Shown: in pieces, positions 23,481-30,520 of the stretch | Layout of the letters: every line of letters begins with the position of its first letter | How positions within the stretch are numbered: position 1 is the first letter of the stretch | From: Legionella steigerwaltii | Lineage (GTDB): Bacteria; Pseudomonadota; Gammaproteobacteria; Legionellales; Legionellaceae | Reading direction: 5' to 3' | Assembly: GCF_001468065.1 (NCBI RefSeq) | Contig: NZ_LNYZ01000043.1 | Span: forward strand, 38,121-74,370 | Length of the DNA stretch: 36,250 bases | Program-made: the position numbers and the translations under genes | The notes under the pieces: model-generated | What the model saw: the letters and a program-made list of their open reading frames with translations, nothing else | The model's database searches: none | What the model was told of the DNA's origin: nothing

Positions 23481-25493
23481 CTATTTCCCCTGCAAAATAT
23501 TCGCTACATTCGCCGCGATCAAATAAGCTGTGGCCATGGGACTACCATCCATATTAACGGGGACGATGGAGTCATCTGCCACAAGGAGATTTTGGACTCC
23601 ATAAACATGTCCTGTATTATCAACAACACCACCTTGATTTAAAGGTGCCATCCGACAATGACTTTGAAAATGCATATTTGTTCCGACTTCTTCTAATATA
23701 AATTGGGTTAAACTTTGAGGATCATTAAGTACTGATGGATCAGGAAAAACCATCTGATAAGTCGGATCAATAGTCTGCAACTCTGTATTAATATTCGTGA
23801 GATAATTTTGAAATGCATTGATATAAAGAGTCAGATCAGATGGATCTTCAAACACCCCTAAATCCATACTGGGTTCTACAAAAGGATCACTGCTTTTAAT
23901 CACAATAGAACCACGACTCTCTGGTTGTACCAGATCGAATAAGACAACTACGATACCTGGAATTGGATTTGCTGAAGCAAATCGCACCTTACGTACCGTG
24001 GGATCTCCTCCCGGTGCAGGTAACCAAGCAATTTGCGAAAATATGCCATTTTGCACGTTCACGTGAAAACCAATCAACTTAATAAGTTCTTTACCAATAG
24101 GGGTATTTGCTAAAGCAGAAATAATATTGCCTGGAATCTGAAGCACTGGCGATGAAGGGGTATCATTGGGATTGGACGTATAAATCAGTACAACATGAGG
24201 CTGATCAGCCAATCCCTTGCCTACATTAGGATTATCAAAGACCACAGGAATATTCAGTGATTGTAAAAGCGATGCGGGTCCTACTCCAGAACGCATAAGA
24301 AATGCGCTGCTCCTTATCCCCGCACTGACAATAATTCCTTTGCTTGCATAAAGATTTTTCAGTTCACCTTGGTGATAATTATTCTGTCCACGTTGATAAT
24401 ATCGAACGCCAACTGCCTTATTACCACTCCAAATCACATTACTTGCAGTGGAATTAAATAACACACGCAATTGACGCCCATTCATTCCATTGCCATTCTG
24501 ATCCATGACATTATTGTTTAAAAAAGCAATAGCACTACTTGCTCGTAAAGGTCCATCTGCACCCATTTGCGTGTATTGCAGTTGAGTCGAAGCCCCAATC
24601 GGGGTATTGGGATCATTATAATCCAGGACAAACCCTACACCCGTCGCATTCATAATGGCTTGCGTCAATTTAACTGAAACTTGGGTGGAATTCGCTTCTT
24701 GACGAATAGGAAGCGGACCATTAAAACCTCGAGCAGCAGGATTAGTCGTTTGCCCAGTATACTTTTCTAACTCTATATAGGTATTTAGGATCCGTGATAC
24801 AGACCAAAGTGGACCTGCTATTGCTTCCCATTGAGAATAAACTTGATTTGTACCGCGACACCAAGCCCCTGCATTGACTGATGATGCTCCGCCCAGTGGT
24901 AATGCATAAATCCAATTTAAGATCCGGTTATTAAGGAATTGTTGTGGAATCGTATCACTGAGCGCATAAAGTGGAGGCCCAATTAATCCTGATAGTACCG
25001 TAATCATACCATTTGCTGAGAGATTAATCAGCGGATCTTGATTCAGATTTGGTCCGTTATGCAATGCAACTACGGAAGTGTGCATATCATCAGATAATTT
25101 TTTTGCTAACACTGCACCCGCAGTACCTGCACCAATAATAATGTAATCAGGAATCTTAATTTGAATCATTGCAGCTGAAGTGTTGCTCACCGAAAACATA
25201 CAAAATCCATTGCCTAATGGGGTACAACCTGAACCTATTGAATAATATGGCGAGTTAATCTTAATTCCCGCAAAGGGATAGGTATGCTTTGGCACTGTGG
25301 TCAGTACAGTTAAATCGGTAGCAGAAACATTATAATCTTGACAACTTGCGGGTCCTTTTGCATTGAGACATAAGGTCACATTAGCCTCAACGGGGGCTCC
25401 ATTGTTTGCAATTGTAAAAAAACGACCAGGGGCTGCCGAAACGGCTTGATTGATAAACACGAGAAAAACAACACTCCATATCTTTTTTATCAT
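23481..25493 (-). CDS. Exported GMC-family oxidoreductase with extra N-terminal domain
   Basis: 670 residues. Signal peptide MIKKIWSVVFLVFINQAVSA, then a separate Cys-containing beta-rich domain (about 22-112) and the FAD domain (DYIIIGAGTAGAVLAKKL, 116-133). The GMC signature is recognisable in LPLGGASSVNAGAWCRGTN (about 198-216), and the active-site His in MHFQSHCRM (H608). Two usual residues are changed: the Glu of the LEAG turn that holds the FAD ribose is His (VVALHNGP, 141-148), and the second active-site residue near the C-terminus is Ser (DGSPMATAY, S651) in place of Asn. It would oxidise an alcohol group outside the cytosol, if folding with FAD occurs before or after export. AGGGA lies six bases before the ATG. 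Monocistronic. Confidence 0.85.
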   Translation of the reverse strand: MIKKIWSVVFLVFINQAVSAAPGRFFTIANNGAPVEANVTLCLNAKGPASCQDYNVSATDLTVLTTVPKHTYPFAGIKINSPYYSIGSGCTPLGNGFCMFSVSNTSAAMIQIKIPDYIIIGAGTAGAVLAKKLSDDMHTSVVALHNGPNLNQDPLINLSANGMITVLSGLIGPPLYALSDTIPQQFLNNRILNWIYALPLGGASSVNAGAWCRGTNQVYSQWEAIAGPLWSVSRILNTYIELEKYTGQTTNPAARGFNGPLPIRQEANSTQVSVKLTQAIMNATGVGFVLDYNDPNTPIGASTQLQYTQMGADGPLRASSAIAFLNNNVMDQNGNGMNGRQLRVLFNSTASNVIWSGNKAVGVRYYQRGQNNYHQGELKNLYASKGIIVSAGIRSSAFLMRSGVGPASLLQSLNIPVVFDNPNVGKGLADQPHVVLIYTSNPNDTPSSPVLQIPGNIISALANTPIGKELIKLIGFHVNVQNGIFSQIAWLPAPGGDPTVRKVRFASANPIPGIVVVLFDLVQPESRGSIVIKSSDPFVEPSMDLGVFEDPSDLTLYINAFQNYLTNINTELQTIDPTYQMVFPDPSVLNDPQSLTQFILEEVGTNMHFQSHCRMAPLNQGGVVDNTGHVYGVQNLLVADDSIVPVNMDGSPMATAYLIAANVANILQGK

Positions 25494-25720
25494 TTAGCAT
25501 CCCTGTCGAGTAAAATTATACAGTCACTACCTGCATTTCCTATAACAAGCACGTGGTAGCACAAAGCGCGTAAAGAGTACCTTTTTAATGAAACATTATC
25601 CTTAATTATTTAGGAAGTTACTTCAGGCACCCGGCTACGCTAGTATATTTTTATTTCAACGTCAACTCTATGGCCAGGAGGCGAGTATCACTCTTTGCTG
25701 TGCACAGAGACAGTGCAAAC

Positions 25721-25748
25721 AGCGAAGAGCGAAGAGCGAAAAGCGAAA
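25721..25748. repeat. Four tandem 7-bp units in a 292-bp intergenic gap
   Basis: AGCGAAG, AGCGAAG, AGCGAAA, AGCGAAA in direct succession. The surrounding gap 25494-25785 holds no gene; it also contains CAGGCACCCGGCTACGC near 25625, perhaps a remnant of the GTAGCC repeat family. The tandem array lies downstream of the VirK-like gene. Confidence 0.7.
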
Positions 25749-25785
25749 ATAGGAAAGGGTAATTTATTTTCAGAAGTGAGCTGCT

Positions 25786-26304
25786 CTAAGAAAAATTGAA
25801 CAACACCAAGCCATTATTGTCTTCACCATTACTAATATTACACTGCCAATCGACTACCAAGTGTTGCTTATGCAAAATGGGATCAAAAAAATTGACATGC
25901 AATGTTGCTGTATTATCTTCAAAAACACTTAAACGACCTGATAATGTTAAGAATTCCCCAGAGGAGTTTTGTATAAAAAGCTTCATGGATGTAGTCACCG
26001 TATCGATTAATTCGTTATTAACAGTCTCTTGGCCATGAAAAAAGTTGGTAAAATTAAATCGAGTGCTAGCGCCCGTTAATCTTCTCGTTATTTGAGTCGG
26101 CAGCGCAGGCCCTGTTAGCTGACAGTTATCAAAATGAATTATTGCTCGAACATCCTCCCCACCCTCAACAGCTTGCACTAATTGAGCAAAATTAGTGATA
26201 TTGTTGTTGATCGTATTATTGATGTCGGTGTTGTTTTGTGCGTTAACCTGATTTAATGAAAGAAATAATAAAGCTCCAACTACAACAGATCGCCATATTC
26301 TCAT
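25786..26304 (-). CDS. VirK-like exported protein
   Basis: 172 residues with signal peptide (RIWRSVVVGALLFLSLNQVN, cut near QA). After an Asn-rich linker (24-38), the pattern FAQLVQAVEGGEDVRAIIHFDNCQ (39-62, quoted in part by key residues L42, G48, I56, C61) is that of the VirK family: a helix, a Gly turn and a strand with one Cys. A second Cys near the end (WQCNIS) could pair with C61. VirK proteins were named from a virulence-regulated gene of Agrobacterium and occur in Legionella; their function is unclear. GGAGGA lies five bases before the ATG. Location periplasmic or secreted. Confidence 0.65.
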   Translation of the reverse strand: MRIWRSVVVGALLFLSLNQVNAQNNTDINNTINNNITNFAQLVQAVEGGEDVRAIIHFDNCQLTGPALPTQITRRLTGASTRFNFTNFFHGQETVNNELIDTVTTSMKLFIQNSSGEFLTLSGRLSVFEDNTATLHVNFFDPILHKQHLVVDWQCNISNGEDNNGLVLFNFS

Positions 26305-26424
26305 TTAAATCCTCCATGACTTTTTCTTATTGGAAATAAGCTTCTTGACTAAGCACGAACCTTTAAATATCTTAAGTGTACAATCTGTTTATCAATTTTG
26401 CCAAATTTTTGTTTTTTTAATGCC

Positions 26425-27636
26425 CTAAGCAGCTTCCGCCCCATCAAATTCAGAGTCATTTGCCGTCAAGCGGTTAAAATACCAAGAACTATAAAGAGCT
26501 CCTAGTCCACATGCAATTAATCCTAAAGGCAATGCAATGAGTGTCTGCATCAGTAAATAGGCACTTATGATGGTTAACACCGATGAGCCAAACATACGTA
26601 CTGTATGAATTATGGCCAGTGCAAGACCGGTATTTTCTTTATAATCAGCAAGCATGATCGACATTGTGGCCGGAGCAGTTAAACTAATTCCTAAATTACA
26701 AATTAATGCAAAAGATAAGGCATATAAATTAAATTCAGAGAGGTTTGCGCACAGTAACATCGCAAAGCCACCACTAATAATAAACCAACTCCCAAGATAA
26801 ATGGTCGCAGCCATGCTGAAATACTTACGTAGCCAAATACCTAAGTAATTTCCAACAATAATATTTAATCCATTAATGATAAAAATAATACCGTACACTA
26901 AGGGCGAAAAACCAAATTGATCGATAATAATATAAGATGAATTAATCACTGAAAGCATGACTGCAGCAAAACTAAACATCATAATAAAAGAACCACTCCA
27001 AAGGGTGGGCGATGGAATGATCTCTTTATATGCATTGATTACTCTTTTTATAATAAAGGGTTCTTTAGGCTGAGTCCAAAATGGTGATTCCAATAATCCT
27101 TTTCGCGACTTCAACAAAAGAACCAAACCAATTACGGCCATCAACATGAAATTCGCTTGCCAGCTGCAATATGTAAAGACCAGAGAACCGAATACAGGAG
27201 CAAGAATGGGAGATATTGAAACAATCATAGAAACATAGGATAAAACCTTGGCTCGTTCTACAGTATCTTCAAAATCTCGCGAAATGGAGAAAGCAATTAG
27301 ATTCGCACAGCACAAAGCAAATCCCTGTAACGCCCGGCCTAGAATGAGCACAAAAATATTCGGAGCAAAAGCACAGATTAAACTGGCGAGAACTGCGATA
27401 AGCAAGCTTCCGGGCAATAAACGACGTCGTCCAAAATGATCGATTAGTGGTCCCCAAACTAATTGAGTCGCCCCAAAAACAAATAGATAAATACTTAAAG
27501 TTAATTGGCTTAAGTTATGCGTTGTACCAAAAAAATTAGTGATGTAAGGCAGTGAAGGTTGATACAGATCAAATGTAAGTAAAGAAAAAGCCGATAATAA
27601 GCCAATAAATAAAATGGAGGTTTTTGGTTGCGACAT
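26425..27636 (-). CDS. MFS drug efflux transporter (Bcr/CflA type)
   Basis: 403 residues from the ATG at 27636; the frame extends only three codons more to a TTG. Twelve hydrophobic segments are spaced along the sequence. Motif A is seen between TM2 and TM3 (WGPLIDHFGRRRLLPG), and the TM1 sequence LTFDLYQPSLPYI, with Asp-Leu-Tyr-x-Pro, is the hallmark of the Bcr/CflA drug:proton antiporter group. RALQGFALCCANLIAFSISRD fits TM4, and APVFGSLVF fits motif C in TM5. Substrate not predictable, but this group exports drugs such as bicyclomycin or sulphonamides and sometimes amino acids. Monocistronic; the upstream site is weak in Shine-Dalgarno. Confidence 0.9.
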   Translation of the reverse strand: MSQPKTSILFIGLLSAFSLLTFDLYQPSLPYITNFFGTTHNLSQLTLSIYLFVFGATQLVWGPLIDHFGRRRLLPGSLLIAVLASLICAFAPNIFVLILGRALQGFALCCANLIAFSISRDFEDTVERAKVLSYVSMIVSISPILAPVFGSLVFTYCSWQANFMLMAVIGLVLLLKSRKGLLESPFWTQPKEPFIIKRVINAYKEIIPSPTLWSGSFIMMFSFAAVMLSVINSSYIIIDQFGFSPLVYGIIFIINGLNIIVGNYLGIWLRKYFSMAATIYLGSWFIISGGFAMLLCANLSEFNLYALSFALICNLGISLTAPATMSIMLADYKENTGLALAIIHTVRMFGSSVLTIISAYLLMQTLIALPLGLIACGLGALYSSWYFNRLTANDSEFDGAEAA

Positions 27637-27732
27637 AATATTCAATTTATAAAAAATAGCGGGGCATTATAGTAAAATCTTCATACTTTTGCTCTAAGTT
27701 TGCAAAAAAATCTGGAAATGCTTTGTAGCTTT

Positions 27733-27821
27733 GTAGCCTGGGTGCAGCGAAGCGCAACCCGGGATTGAAGAATTCATTCACTCCCAAAAACCCGGGTTAT
27801 GCTTCGCTGCACCCAGGCTAC
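27733..27821. repeat. GTAGCCTGGGTG palindromic repeat copy
   Basis: The left arm GTAGCCTGGGTGCAGCGAAG and the right arm CTTCGCTGCACCCAGGCTAC pair exactly over 20 bases and then continue with small mismatches to CCCGGG. It lies between the MFS gene and the end of the gene at 27849. Confidence 0.88.
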
Positions 27822-27848
27822 AAGTCTACTGAGCAACTACAAATCCAA

Positions 27849-28349
27849 TCAACCTTGACGAATCAGATAATTGCTTCCCGCATGAATTATTTTTTTCATG
27901 CGATTGTCTTCATCTGGATTAGGTTCGCATGCTTTATACGCGTCTTTAACTGATGCGACACTAATAGGCAATACAGGGCGACTATCGGTCTCTAAATAAC
28001 CGTCTTTATTCTTAAAAATAGTAAACTGATCTGACGCAAACTCCTGGCAATCAGTTAAAGTTTCATCCTGACAAATCGAAAATTTAATGGACCGCTCTAC
28101 TCGATATGCTTCAGCCACCTCTTCAGCAAAAACAATATCTCCATAAACTATGCTATGGCGGGTTCCACAAAAATAATAGCCAAACTTATATTTACCATTC
28201 TCAATAACATCAGTACGAATAAACCGTCCATCGCCTTGAGCTAAACCATTTAGCGTCACAATATGACGTACTTCTTCTTTGGGGTTGCTTGTAGCTACCG
28301 CCAAACCAGTTAGAGTCAATCCCATGATTAACAAAGCAACTTTTTTCAT
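27849..28349 (-). CDS. Exported protein of unknown function
   Basis: 166 residues from the ATG at 28349, placed six bases after AGGA; the ATG two codons earlier is too close to that site. Signal peptide KKVALLIMGLTLTGLAVA. The mature part has Cys in YYFCGTRH, FSICQDE, TDCQEF and KACEPN, which could form two disulphides, and a beta-rich middle. No known family. Probably periplasmic. Confidence 0.75.
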   Translation of the reverse strand: MKKVALLIMGLTLTGLAVATSNPKEEVRHIVTLNGLAQGDGRFIRTDVIENGKYKFGYYFCGTRHSIVYGDIVFAEEVAEAYRVERSIKFSICQDETLTDCQEFASDQFTIFKNKDGYLETDSRPVLPISVASVKDAYKACEPNPDEDNRMKKIIHAGSNYLIRQG

Positions 28350-28577
28350 TTTCATTCCTTATCTGAAAAAACATCCTCAAGGAACATGTCTTTAAGGATC
28401 AATAAACTACTCTAACGTCAATTTAGAGAGAAAAACTCTAAACCAAACTGACATCGCAGCCATTATGCTAAAAAGAAAACCATTTGAACAGATGAAAAAA
28501 TCTTACTTTTTGCACAATAAAAAAACAAAACTGCCATGACGGAAAAACATACAGCATTCTGTTTCTTGAATTTCATT

Positions 28578-28606
28578 TTGGCAGTTAGACTCTTTCATGG
28601 TAGAAT
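28578..28606 (+). promoter_or_regulatory. Sigma-70 promoter of the thiamine operon
   Basis: TTGGCA (28578-28583) and TAGAAT (28601-28606) are separated by 17 bases. Transcription should start near 28613, three bases before the riboswitch P1 stem, which supports both calls. Confidence 0.75.
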
Positions 28607-28615
28607 AATATTTGT

Positions 28616-28697
28616 ACATTAGGGGTGCCAGTTATGGCTGAGAGGATGAACCAACCCTTTGAACCTGATCTCATTCGTCTGAGCGGAGGAAAATGTG
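28616..28697 (+). ncRNA. TPP (THI-box) riboswitch
   Basis: The conserved TPP aptamer parts occur in order: GGGGTGCC (28622-28629), GGCTGAGA (28636-28643), ACCCTTTGAACCTGATC (28654-28670), a small hairpin CTCA-TTCGTC-TGAG (28670-28683) for P5, and GCGGAGGA (28683-28690). Closing stem P1 is ACATT (28616-28620) with AATGT (28692-28696). The 3' side of P1 contains the first bases of the GTG start codon, and the Shine-Dalgarno GGAGGA lies inside the conserved 3' aptamer strand. TPP binding should therefore block ribosome access directly. No separate terminator or antiterminator is seen. It controls the transporter at 28695 and, by coupling, the kinase at 28942. Confidence 0.93.
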
Positions 28698-28961
28698 TCT
28701 ATTGTTATGTTCTCAGGTCTTGTTGCTTTTATTACTTCTTTTATTGGTCTATTACCGCAAATTGTCAAATCTTTAAAAACAAGATCAACTCAGGATCTTT
28801 CCATGATAATGTTGATTAATTACCTCGTCTGTTCTGTAGCGTGGATTATTTATGGGAGCAGCACGGATTCCTTTTTTGTGATCAGCTCTAATGTCGTAGG
28901 CCTAATTGTCAGTTTGCTGCTTATTCTTTTAAAAAGACATTATGATGCACGATGTAATTAA
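28695..28961 (+). CDS. SemiSWEET/PQ-loop small membrane transporter, candidate thiamine importer
   Basis: 88 residues, three predicted membrane helices (about 5-25, 38-55 and 60-80) with the PQ motif in helix 1 (GLLPQIVKSLKTRS; P21-Q22), as in SemiSWEET proteins, which work as dimers. The GTG start is chosen because GGAGG lies five bases before it; the in-frame ATG at 28707 is 16 bases away, and the ATG at 28693 is in another frame that ends after 27 codons. It sits directly behind a TPP riboswitch and overlaps the thiamine pyrophosphokinase gene by 20 bases. SemiSWEETs are known for sugars, but this setting points strongly to thiamine or a thiamine precursor as substrate; that is inference from context. 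Confidence 0.88.
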   Translation: MSIVMFSGLVAFITSFIGLLPQIVKSLKTRSTQDLSMIMLINYLVCSVAWIIYGSSTDSFFVISSNVVGLIVSLLLILLKRHYDARCN

Positions 28962-29595
28962 TTTAACAGGCTATCAATCGATTTTATGCCTCAACGGAGA
29001 TTTACCAGAGTTGTCTTTTTTCACAGGGATGAATGTGCCGATTATCGCAGCTGATGGTGCAGCCAATAGTTTATTGGATCTTGGAATTCGCCCGCAATTA
29101 ATCACCGGGGATCTGGACTCTGTCCGACCAGCTATCTTAGAAGACCATCCTTTTCTCCATTCAGCAGATCAAAATTACAGTGATTTTCAGAAAGCGATGC
29201 GTTATTTAAAAGATAATGATTTATTACCTGCCATAGTTGTGGGAATAAACGGTGGGCATTTGGATCATATATTGAATAATATTAACATTTTTATGGAAAC
29301 AAACTGCCTTTTGTATGCTCCGCCCATACGCGGCTTTGTTCTTAATGAAAAATCCCATATAAATTGTTTATTACCTACTCATACAAAAATTTCGTTAATT
29401 GGAATACCCACAGCAACTATTTCTTCAAAAGGACTTCAATGGGAACTTAATAACTCACAACTTTCTTTTCCAGGAAAAACTTCGTGCTTCAATCGAACTC
29501 GACTCTCTGAAGTGGCTTTGGAAATTCATCAAGGCTCTGTTTTGGTTTTGATTTACGAACAAATGATTGAAGATGCGGGACTCTCTGTTCTCTAA
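28942..29595 (+). CDS. thiN: Thiamine pyrophosphokinase
   Basis: 217 residues; converts thiamine plus ATP to thiamine pyrophosphate and AMP. Motifs in order: ADGAAN (37-42), GDLDS (56-60, metal/ATP), QNYSDFQKAM (77-86, with D81 as in the usual TDxxKA) and GINGGHLDHI (101-110; family GxxGGRxDH with Arg replaced by His). The C-terminal beta domain (about 140-217) includes SSKGLQWEL, the thiamine-binding GL.W pattern. Two ATGs (28942 and 28945) lie within the end of the transporter gene, so translation is coupled and under the same TPP riboswitch. With no thi biosynthesis genes nearby, the operon is for salvage. Confidence 0.93.
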   Translation: MMHDVINLTGYQSILCLNGDLPELSFFTGMNVPIIAADGAANSLLDLGIRPQLITGDLDSVRPAILEDHPFLHSADQNYSDFQKAMRYLKDNDLLPAIVVGINGGHLDHILNNINIFMETNCLLYAPPIRGFVLNEKSHINCLLPTHTKISLIGIPTATISSKGLQWELNNSQLSFPGKTSCFNRTRLSEVALEIHQGSVLVLIYEQMIEDAGLSVL

Positions 29596-29644
29596 CACCA
29601 AGTAGATACATAACAATCATCTTCAAAACACAGCATCCCAAGTA

Positions 29645-29699
29645 CAACGAGGGATCTCCGGGCTGTAGCACTGATGCTACGAGATGAGATCCCTCGTTG
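29645..29699. repeat. CAACGAGGGATCT palindromic repeat
   Basis: CAACGAGGGATCT (29645-29657) and AGATCCCTCGTTG (29687-29699) are exact inverted repeats. An inner hairpin GTAGCA/TGCTAC (29665-29680) sits between them. It lies between convergent thiN and the gene at 29729 and could terminate both. The outer sequence with CACTCAGGATGACG resembles dispersed palindromes of intracellular bacteria; a third repeat family in this window. Confidence 0.75.
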
Positions 29700-29728
29700 C
29701 ACTCAGGATGACGTCAGTATTGGAGTAC

Positions 29729-30055
29729 CTATTCTATTTCAATGGAACAATGATCTCCTGACGTCACTAAAGTCACTACACTGTCTTTTGCCAGCTTTTG
29801 TGAGCCACATAAAATATCCGGACCAAATGCAGAATTTTTTCGATAGCCAAACACATATACTCTATTTGCAGGTCCCTTGCCTGAATAGGATTTACCACGA
29901 GCACCTGATTTTTTACCATCTACAGTAAACCCTAAAGCAGCAGCTGTTTCTTCATTTGTTTTTACTTGGACACTGATTGTATCCTTGGCAATAGCTTGAA
30001 TTGAAAACGAAAATATAATTAATCCGATGAAATTTTTGATAATGCTTTTCATCAT
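29729..30055 (-). CDS. Small exported protein of unknown function
   Basis: 108 residues with signal peptide (IKNFIGLIIFSFSIQAIA, cut near KD). The mature part is basic and Gly-rich in the middle (VDGKKSGARGKSYSGKGP) with two Cys (ILCGSQ, DHCSIE) likely to pair. GGAGAG lies five bases before the first of two adjacent ATGs. Unknown family. It converges with thiN across a palindromic repeat. Confidence 0.75.
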   Translation of the reverse strand: MMKSIIKNFIGLIIFSFSIQAIAKDTISVQVKTNEETAAALGFTVDGKKSGARGKSYSGKGPANRVYVFGYRKNSAFGPDILCGSQKLAKDSVVTLVTSGDHCSIEIE

Positions 30056-30520
30056 ATAAACTCTCCTTGTTCTATGATTTTTTTAATATAACTTATTTAA
30101 TGTTTAAGGAATATAAATTCAGCTAAATATCGAAGATACTCTAATTCCAGTTTTTTCTTCATCACCCCTGTAAGAAAAAGATAAGGACGTAGTAATCGAA
30201 TTAATAAATTAAATGTTTTCTTATCTTTCAACAACTAAAATTGAGTGTCTAAGCTCTTTCTTGAATTCCAACTCACATACACTATGATAAATATATATCC
30301 ATATTGGTTTGATTATGAATTCTGCTTTTGCGAAGTTCGAGTAGGATTGGAGGTTTTTTCTACCTTTTTTGATAAATGTATTGATATAAGGCTCCATTCA
30401 GAGCCCTATGCTCAAATTTTTGTTCATGTTTGTTTGATACATGTACACAACAATGGGTATAGATAAGAGCAACCAGCAAAAAGGCATATTGAGCACAAAA
30501 TAGCGCAAGGGTTTTGAATT
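30056..30520. other. 465-bp gap without a convincing gene
   Basis: Very AT-rich. The only open frame of note (30245-30466, GTG start) has no ribosome site and a Cys/Phe/Tyr-rich unlikely composition. A 9-base inverted pair AAAGATAAG / CTTATCTTT occurs near 30177 and 30223. The 3' part presumably holds the promoters of the divergent genes at 30055 and 30521, but no clear -35/-10 pair stands out. Confidence 0.6.

Noticed and set aside
28693..28776. ATG at 28693 opening a Leu-rich 27-codon peptide after the riboswitch
   Set aside because: The GTG two bases later opens the conserved PQ-loop protein with better spacing; the short frame is noted only as a possible leader.
30245..30466. 73-codon frame in the gap before the PARG gene
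   Set aside because: GTG start without ribosome site and an unlikely Phe/Cys/Tyr-rich composition.
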